A stretch of DNA of 36,060 bases from Fibrobacter sp. (GTDB taxonomy: Bacteria; Fibrobacterota; Fibrobacteria; Fibrobacterales; Fibrobacteraceae), in assembly GCA_024398935.1 (NCBI GenBank), contig JAKSIH010000029.1, forward strand, positions 1 to 36,060, written 5' to 3'. Of this stretch, positions 32,054 through 36,060 are shown piece by piece; position 1 is the stretch's first letter, and each line of letters opens with the position of its first letter. The position numbers and the translations under genes were made by a program. The notes beneath the pieces are model-generated. The model did no database searches. It was given only the letters and a program-made list of their open reading frames with translations, and had not been told where the DNA came from.

Positions 32054-32557
32054 CTAAACCATTGCAGCGCTGAATTCAGCTTCGGTCACCAGGTCTTCGC
32101 CGATGAACACCTGACCGGCATACTTGAAGATGCCGCGGCGAGCCATGCGAAGGTCTGTGAGGCGAACCTTCAAAATGATGTCGGTGGGAGGAATCACAGC
32201 CTTGCGGAAGCGGCAGTTTTCCACACCCATGAAAGCCGGGCGCTTGCCCACGGTCTTTTCTTCCATAGCGATCATGGTAAGGAGCGTTGCAGCCTGAGCC
32301 ATAGATTCAATCTGGATCACGCCGGGCATCACCGGATTGCCAGGGAAATGACCCTTGAAGAAGTCCTGTTCGCCAGTCACGTGCATGCGCCCCACCAGAG
32401 AAGGCGGATTTTCAGCAGTGCCATCACCAACGTTCAGTTCCAGGATTTCGTCAACGAATGCAAAGGGGAACTTCTGGGGAAGAACTTCGTGGCAAACATC
32501 TTCGCCGTAGAGAACGCCTTCTTTATCAGATTTTTTCAAAGAGTCCAGCAGAGACAT
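32054..32557 (-). CDS. fabZ: 3-hydroxyacyl-ACP dehydratase FabZ, 167 aa
   Basis: Hot-dog-fold enzyme that dehydrates 3-hydroxyacyl-ACP in fatty acid elongation. The catalytic pair is visible: H70 in KGHFPGNPVMPGV and E84 in QIESMAQAA. Residues 25-45 (LPQKFPFAFVDEILEL) match the family's early 'LPHRYPFLLVD' motif. At 167 aa it is slightly longer than typical (about 150). Its first ten codons overlap the end of lpxC in a different frame (32526-32557), which implies translational coupling and stoichiometric production; in Bacteroidetes the two are one fused protein. GAGAGG lies about 11 nt before ATG 32557. Confidence 0.95.
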   Translation of the reverse strand: MSLLDSLKKSDKEGVLYGEDVCHEVLPQKFPFAFVDEILELNVGDGTAENPPSLVGRMHVTGEQDFFKGHFPGNPVMPGVIQIESMAQAATLLTMIAMEEKTVGKRPAFMGVENCRFRKAVIPPTDIILKVRLTDLRMARRGIFKYAGQVFIGEDLVTEAEFSAAMV

Positions 32558-33497
32558 AGGGAATTAACCTCTCCATGATTTGTCGGTGGGAAACATGCCC
32601 ACCATTTGTGATTTCGATTCGGACTCTGGGAAGAGCCGGACAGATAAATGTGATATCGCCAATTAAATCTAGTATTTTATGCATGGCAGGTTCATTTGCC
32701 ACACGGAAATCCTTGGAACTTTTTTCGCCATCGCAGCGTTCCAACAACATTCCGCAGGATTCATCCACACCGCCTAGCATGCCAGCGGCCTTCGCCTGCT
32801 CAAATTCCTCAGCAGAAATGAAGGTGCGGGCCATGAAAATCTGGAACAAGTTTTCCGGGGAATAGATGGAAACAGAAGCAGCAGACTGCAAGTCGCAGGA
32901 ATCACCGCGAGCCTTGCTGCGGTCCAGAACGTATTCCACTTCGAAGGTTTCCGCCGGGCAAATACGCACATGACCAAAAGTGCGTTCCGAGCCGTCGGCA
33001 GCCTTCGTAGTCAAGTTCCATTCAGCCTTCACGGGAGCGTCATAGAAAACAATTTCTTCAGGTTCACCGGCAGCACGACGCAAGCCATAGAAGAAGGGAG
33101 CAGCGGAACCATCCATCAGCGGCACTTCCGCGACAGCCTTTTCACCGGCGGCAGACTTAACGCCATCCCCACCCACAATATTCACGTTAAAGCGACGGTG
33201 CGGCCACATCAAGAACACAGGAGCCAGATGCTCCGGGCTGGCAATAGCACCAGCATTCAGCCCCACCGCATGGGCACGACTTTCATCGTCGTAGGAATAA
33301 ATCGCCGTACGGGCAGCGCCAAACTTCAGGTCAGAAAAAATCTTGCAGAGATCCGTGCGGTAAACTTCGCGACCGTCCACACTCCAAACCACACGAGGCT
33401 TGTGGGTAGGATCCCTTTCCAGAACATCCACCGTCACCTTGGCATTCCTATAGCTCAAGGACGGAGATTCAAATTCAAAATGCTGAGCGTTGGTCAT
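32526..33497 (-). CDS. lpxC: UDP-3-O-acyl-GlcNAc deacetylase LpxC, divergent, 323 aa
   Basis: LpxC removes the acetyl group from UDP-3-O-acyl-GlcNAc, the committed step of lipid A synthesis. Zinc ligands and active-site residues are recognisable: E89-H90 in SPEHLAPV, VPLMDGSAAPF (125-135), H273 and D277 in AMHKILDLIGD, and H301 in NGGHVSH. The usual early motif G-x-GLH-x-G is missing or unrecognisable, and the first 60 residues align poorly, so this is a divergent LpxC. No clear Shine-Dalgarno is seen at ATG 33497. It is the first gene of a two-gene operon with fabZ, overlapping by 32 nt, and its promoter must lie in the short 25-nt gap or within the antitoxin gene upstream. Confidence 0.9.
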   Translation of the reverse strand: MTNAQHFEFESPSLSYRNAKVTVDVLERDPTHKPRVVWSVDGREVYRTDLCKIFSDLKFGAARTAIYSYDDESRAHAVGLNAGAIASPEHLAPVFLMWPHRRFNVNIVGGDGVKSAAGEKAVAEVPLMDGSAAPFFYGLRRAAGEPEEIVFYDAPVKAEWNLTTKAADGSERTFGHVRICPAETFEVEYVLDRSKARGDSCDLQSAASVSIYSPENLFQIFMARTFISAEEFEQAKAAGMLGGVDESCGMLLERCDGEKSSKDFRVANEPAMHKILDLIGDITFICPALPRVRIEITNGGHVSHRQIMERLIPYVSAGLFEKI

Positions 33498-33522
33498 AAC
33501 TTAGGAACAAAGATAATATAAC

Positions 33523-33870
33523 TTACTTCGCCTTGTACTTGGCGCGTTTTTCGGCGACCACATTTGCAGGGACTTTCTTTTCGGGAACGACCTTCAAGGC
33601 AAGCTGCAAGCCCATGGCATTCAGAATTTTCATCATCGTTTCAAAACGAGGATGCGCACCTTCCTTCATAGCCTTATAAAGACTCTCACGGTTCAAGCCC
33701 GCTTTTTCGGCGATCTTTGCCATGCCTGCAGACCTAGCTGCAGTACTGACACAATGCTGCCAAAAAACAGGATCGTTTTCGGCAAGAGCCTCCTTCAAGA
33801 AAAGTTTTACATCTACCTCAGTCTCTAGAAATTCTGCAACATCTAAATCTGAAACTTTAATCTTACCCAT
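33523..33870 (-). CDS. Type II antitoxin, HTH family (HigA-like), 115 aa
   Basis: The C-terminal half is a helix-turn-helix: MAKIAEKAGLNRESLYKAMK, then GAHPRFETMMKILNAMGLQL, the pattern of the 'addiction module antidote protein' family (TIGR02684 type). The N-terminal half (DVAEFLETEVDVKLFLKEAL) is the usual toxin-contacting part. It should neutralise the toxin encoded just upstream and, with it, repress their shared promoter at 34175-34203. The start codon overlaps the end of the toxin gene by 8 nt (ATGGGTAA), so translation is coupled. The lysine-rich tail (KKVPANVVAEKRAKYKAK) is typical of unfolded antitoxin ends. lpxC begins 25 nt downstream, possibly by read-through. Confidence 0.88.
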   Translation of the reverse strand: MGKIKVSDLDVAEFLETEVDVKLFLKEALAENDPVFWQHCVSTAARSAGMAKIAEKAGLNRESLYKAMKEGAHPRFETMMKILNAMGLQLALKVVPEKKVPANVVAEKRAKYKAK

Positions 33871-34162
33871 TGTTTAACTCCTTCTTAATTTCCTTTGCTT
33901 TTTCAATGTCTCTCTGTTGCGTAGATTTATCTCCTCCGATTAGAAGAAAAATCACTTCGCCATTTACATTCATATAGTACAGCCTATATCCAGGACCATA
34001 ATCAATCCGCATTTCAAAAACGCCATCACCAACTGATTTGGAATCTCCTAGATTACCTAATTCGACATGTTTAAGACGATTATTAATCCTGGATTTAGCA
34101 TATACATCCCTCAGATTTTTCAACCATTTTATGAACTGTTCAGTCTTCTTTACCTGATACAC
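33863..34162 (-). CDS. Type II toxin, RelE/HigB superfamily, 99 aa
   Basis: Fits the 'addiction module killer protein' family (TIGR02683 type): LKDVYAKSRI-like helix (NLRDVYAKSRINNRL), the core GDSKSVGDGVFEMRIDYGPGYRLYY, and the end FLLIGGDKSTQQRDIEKAKEI. Such toxins cleave mRNA on the ribosome. The start is GTG 34162, with GAGGAGG 6 nt before it; an overlapping ATG two bases upstream opens only a five-codon frame. The toxin precedes the antitoxin, the reverse of most RelBE-type operons but normal for this family. It is driven by the minus-strand promoter at 34175-34203. Confidence 0.9.
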   Translation of the reverse strand: MYQVKKTEQFIKWLKNLRDVYAKSRINNRLKHVELGNLGDSKSVGDGVFEMRIDYGPGYRLYYMNVNGEVIFLLIGGDKSTQQRDIEKAKEIKKELNNG

Positions 34163-34174
34163 ATATTCCTCCTC

Positions 34175-34203
34175 AATGTAGCCATTCGGCTACAAATTGT
34201 CAA
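34175..34203 (-). promoter_or_regulatory. Promoter and dyad operator of the toxin-antitoxin operon
   Basis: On the minus strand TTGACA (34203-34198) and TACATT (34180-34175) are spaced by 17 nt. An inverted repeat TGTAGCC-attc-GGCTACA (34177-34194) covers the spacer and the -10 box, where a toxin-antitoxin complex would block RNA polymerase. Autoregulation is typical of such loci; the match of operator to this antitoxin is inferred. Confidence 0.75.
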
Positions 34204-34211
34204 GTTTTAAA

Positions 34212-34291
34212 CAAACAAAAAAAAGGCCGTATTCCTACACGCTCCATTTCAGGCTTTTGCAACCTTTCTATGGGATATAAGAATACGACCT
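34212..34291 (-). terminator. Large terminator after the LEPR-XLL gene
   Basis: On the minus strand AGGTCGTATTC (34291-34281) pairs with GAATACGGCCT (34234-34224) and is followed by nine or more Ts. The 46-nt loop contains smaller pairings (for example AGGTTGC/GCCT). It separates the broken LEPR-XLL gene from the toxin-antitoxin operon. Confidence 0.65.
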
Positions 34292-34300
34292 AAGGCGAGA

Positions 34301-34324
34301 GCAGTGACCATTTATGGTCATTGC
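34301..34324. repeat. 11-bp hairpin with 2-nt loop
   Basis: GCAGTGACCAT-tt-ATGGTCATTGC pairs over 11 bp with one G-U. AAGGCGAG lies just before it and CCTCACGC just after. AAGGCGAG also flanks the palindrome inside the insertion at 35406-35482, so the two may be related elements. Confidence 0.5.
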
Positions 34325-34343
34325 CTCACGCAACCATTGTCTG

Positions 34344-35599
34344 TCAGAATAAATGTACTAAAAAGTAAATGTCAAAAGATGACATTCTAATACAAGATTC
34401 AAGGTCAATGTTGTTAGAAACAGCCGTACCATTGTAGCTTAGGCTCAAATCTGCATTGGTCTCGTCAGCAACACTCTGCTTGGCACCATTGATATTAAAG
34501 ACTTTACCATCCAAGAAGGGAACATTTACAAAATCCAAAGCCTTTACAAGATACCCAAGGGTATTGGTTTCTTTCATTTGAATTTCGGGAATGGACACGT
34601 CAAGGGAGCCATTTCGATTAGAGACCTTGATGTATTCACCTTCAGCAAAACCGAATGGCAAATCTTCGGCACCTTCCAACTTGAATTCCAAATCAATATT
34701 CTTTTTGAATTCAGAATTTTCATATTTCAGGCTAATGTCATCATCATCGTCTTCGACTTCAACCAAATTCATATTCATGAATTTGAAATTCATTCCAAGT
34801 TCCTTAATGGAAGCCTGAAGTTTTCCGATGCTAAAAGACTCAACGCTAAAATCACTGCTAGAAGTAAGAACGGATCCATCGTTATTAGCATCGAGGTTAA
34901 CAGACACAGAAATGGCGGCTTCGCACTCTAGATTAGAAGAACCTTCCATGGATAAAGAGCCCCAAGACTCTGTTCCATACTTAATGCTATTCAAGGATTG
35001 AGTTTTAGAAATGTTGTAAGTGAAGACAAGTTTGTTTCCTTCGGCTTCAATAGAAATGCCCTTGTATCCATCTTTTTCCAGACCCTTAATCTCATCTTGA
35101 ACATAATTTTTAACAAAGTCCGATACACTCAGGCTTTCTGCTTTTTCTTGGACAGTTTCCATAGCATTGGATAAAATTTTTCCGACATAATCAGTCACTT
35201 CAGACTTGATTGTTTCGGAAGTCTTTCCCAACAGAGCCGTAAAGGAATCAAATTTCTCGGTAAGACCTAATTCAGCAAAATCGAACTTTTCAATATTTTC
35301 CAGAGTTTTGGAAAAACCTTCGCCAAGTTCTGTAGAGATCGATGCAAAGGATTCAACATAGGTGTCAATCTTGTCGGCTTCGAAACCAGAAGCAGCATCC
35401 ATCATCACTACCGACAAGGCGAGTGATGCGAAAACAGACTAGTCTGTTTTCATATCCGAGCCGCAGCGGGAGGCGCTTAGCGCAAACGGGGTTCAAGATT
35501 TTCAATCTTGAAGTTTTTCTTGGAGGTTCTCTTAGCCTTAGAGGACTTGGAAGAGGTGTTCTTGGAGGACTTACGGGAGTTGTTATTCATTTTAGACAT
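34344..35599 (-). pseudogene. LEPR-XLL-type secreted protein gene, interrupted
   Basis: Frame 1 (35477-35599) encodes a 40-aa Lys/Ser-rich start, MSKMNNNSRKSSKN and so on, ending NFKIENLEPRLR then TAA. Frame 2 (from 34344 up to about 35417) resumes as MMDAASGFEADKIDTYVESF. Joined across 35406-35482, the sequence reads IENLEPRL-MMDAASG, the motif known as LEPR-XLL at the start of large bacterial surface proteins. The rest (about 350 aa) is acidic, has a helical part (residues 20-110) and a beta-rich part with repeated acidic loops (EVEDDDDDIS); the final LESCIRMSSFDIYFLVHLF looks abnormal, so the 3' end may also be damaged. In frame 2 alone an ATG at 35453 is followed after three codons by TAG. 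I read this as a broken gene; a sequencing error is less likely because 77 nt are involved. Confidence 0.65.
35406..35482. mobile_element. 77-nt palindromic insertion in the LEPR-XLL gene
   Basis: Removing these 77 nt restores an open frame and a complete LEPR-XLL motif. The element contains a perfect 20-nt palindrome, AAAACAGACTAGTCTGTTTT (35431-35450), a triloop hairpin GCGC-tta-GCGC (35474-35484 region) and CCGCAGCGG. TG occurs on both sides of the junction, a possible 2-bp target duplication. It has no coding capacity, so a transposase elsewhere would be needed. Mobility is inferred. Confidence 0.5.
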
Positions 35600-35646
35600 G
35601 AGATTAGCCTTTGGCATGCTCTTGCATGCTTATTATTAAAAAGTTT

Positions 35647-35754
35647 GGGGAGATCCCGGCTCAAAGGCCGGGATGACACGCACAACGGGAAGCCCTCTAT
35701 GGAGGGTTCCCTAAATCATTTTTTTGGGAGATCCCGGACTAAATCCGGGATGAC
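35647..35754. repeat. Two GAGATCCCGG...CCGGGATGAC palindromic repeats
   Basis: Copy 1 (35647-35677) and copy 2 (35726-35754) share GGGAGATCCCGG, a short variable loop and CCGGGATGAC. Between them GGGAAGCCCTC/GGAGGGTTCCC forms another hairpin. The GGATGAC end resembles the GTCATCC of the repeats at 2672 and 11204 on the other strand. The region also serves as the 3' flank of the FISUMP gene ending at 35774. Confidence 0.75.
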
Positions 35755-35773
35755 AATAGGAGATTTTAAGGGG

Positions 35774-36060
35774 TTATTCCACCTTTACACAACGGACGGA
35801 AACACCATAGGTTTTTACGTCTCTGCCTTTTCCTGTAGGAGAATGATCCGTTGTTGAAACATATTCATAAAGGGCTTTGGTTGCATCTTCAGAATATTCC
35901 GTGGGATAATACCATGACACGAATTCTTTCAATTTATTAAAAGCTCCATTTTTTCTAATACCAGCACCGGTAAGAGAAATTCCCGTATAATTTGTACCTG
36001 AGAATCCATAAGTAGAACGAGTTCCCTTGATTCCGTCTTTGTTAGTCTTGGCGTGCCAAG
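35774..36060 (-). CDS. FISUMP-domain protein, C-terminal part, cut by window edge
   Basis: The frame enters from the right edge and ends at TAA 35774-35776, giving about 95 residues. It reads AKTNKDGIKGTRSTYGFSGT, then a long middle, and ends GVSVRCVKVE, the end typical of FISUMP domains (compare SVRCVKD in the genes at 28.6-31.5 kb). The segment GAFNKLKEFVSWYYPTEYSE is not found in the other copies, so this is a separate paralogue. Start, signal peptide and domain number lie outside the window. Confidence 0.85.
   Translation of the reverse strand, partial: WHAKTNKDGIKGTRSTYGFSGTNYTGISLTGAGIRKNGAFNKLKEFVSWYYPTEYSEDATKALYEYVSTTDHSPTGKGRDVKTYGVSVRCVKVE

Noticed and set aside
31937..32578. 213-codon plus-strand frame across fabZ and the repeats
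   Set aside because: fabZ on the other strand has clear catalytic residues; the first part of this frame is translated repeat DNA.

Overview
The window looks like the chromosome of a Fibrobacter-type bacterium: an anaerobic, Gram-negative gut or rumen organism. The strongest marker is a set of proteins with the FISUMP domain (the 'Fibrobacter succinogenes major paralogous domain'), with two full genes at 28.6-31.5 kb and a third cut by the right edge. An oxygen-sensitive pyruvate:ferredoxin oxidoreductase, lipid A and outer-membrane genes (lpxC, fabZ, Omp85-like barrel) and intergenic repeats of GTCATCCTGA type agree with this. The species call is inference from gene content, not a database match.

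Layout. 0-7.6 kb: a small unknown gene on the minus strand, an antitoxin remnant, a free-standing TrpB2-type tryptophan synthase beta chain, an exported thioredoxin-fold protein, a large secreted HExxH metalloprotease-like protein with a beta-helix-like tail, and a small secreted protein followed by a decayed coding stretch. 7.6-11.9 kb: nifJ (pyruvate metabolism), a rearranged intergenic region carrying a second copy of the last 52 bases of nifJ, and tRNA-Asp. 12-16.5 kb: a coupled YkgJ/SprT-like pair on the minus strand, then a TPR lipoprotein and outer-membrane protein operon. 16.5-18.5 kb: ruvA and ruvB (branch migration), with ruvB preceded by a heptanucleotide tandem repeat. 18.5-27.4 kb: an Omp85-like barrel divergent from an RND exporter, which overlaps an aminotransferase gene, then an FHA-ABC transporter overlapping a membrane Ser/Thr kinase with an extracytoplasmic discoidin-like domain. 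27.5-28.6 kb: YraN and a YciO-like protein. 28.6-31.5 kb: tandem FISUMP genes. 31.5-34.3 kb: a structured repeat region, lpxC-fabZ (overlapping by 32 nt), and a type II toxin-antitoxin pair with its own promoter/operator. 34.3-36 kb: a LEPR-XLL-type secreted protein gene that appears broken by a 77-nt palindromic insertion, palindromic repeats, and a truncated FISUMP gene.

How it fits together. Most genes are housekeeping or envelope functions. The clearest functional module is the FHA-ABC/kinase pair, which resembles the Rv1747/PknF arrangement of Mycobacterium tuberculosis but with a different sensor domain. The most unusual DNA is non-coding: hairpin repeats whose arms differ in sequence yet still pair, two similar-sized (77-78 nt) palindrome-centred insertions (one in a LEPR-XLL gene, one in the duplicated nifJ tail), and a triple inverted-repeat cluster near 3.9-4.1 kb. 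No CRISPR array, IS transposase, phage gene or rRNA was seen.
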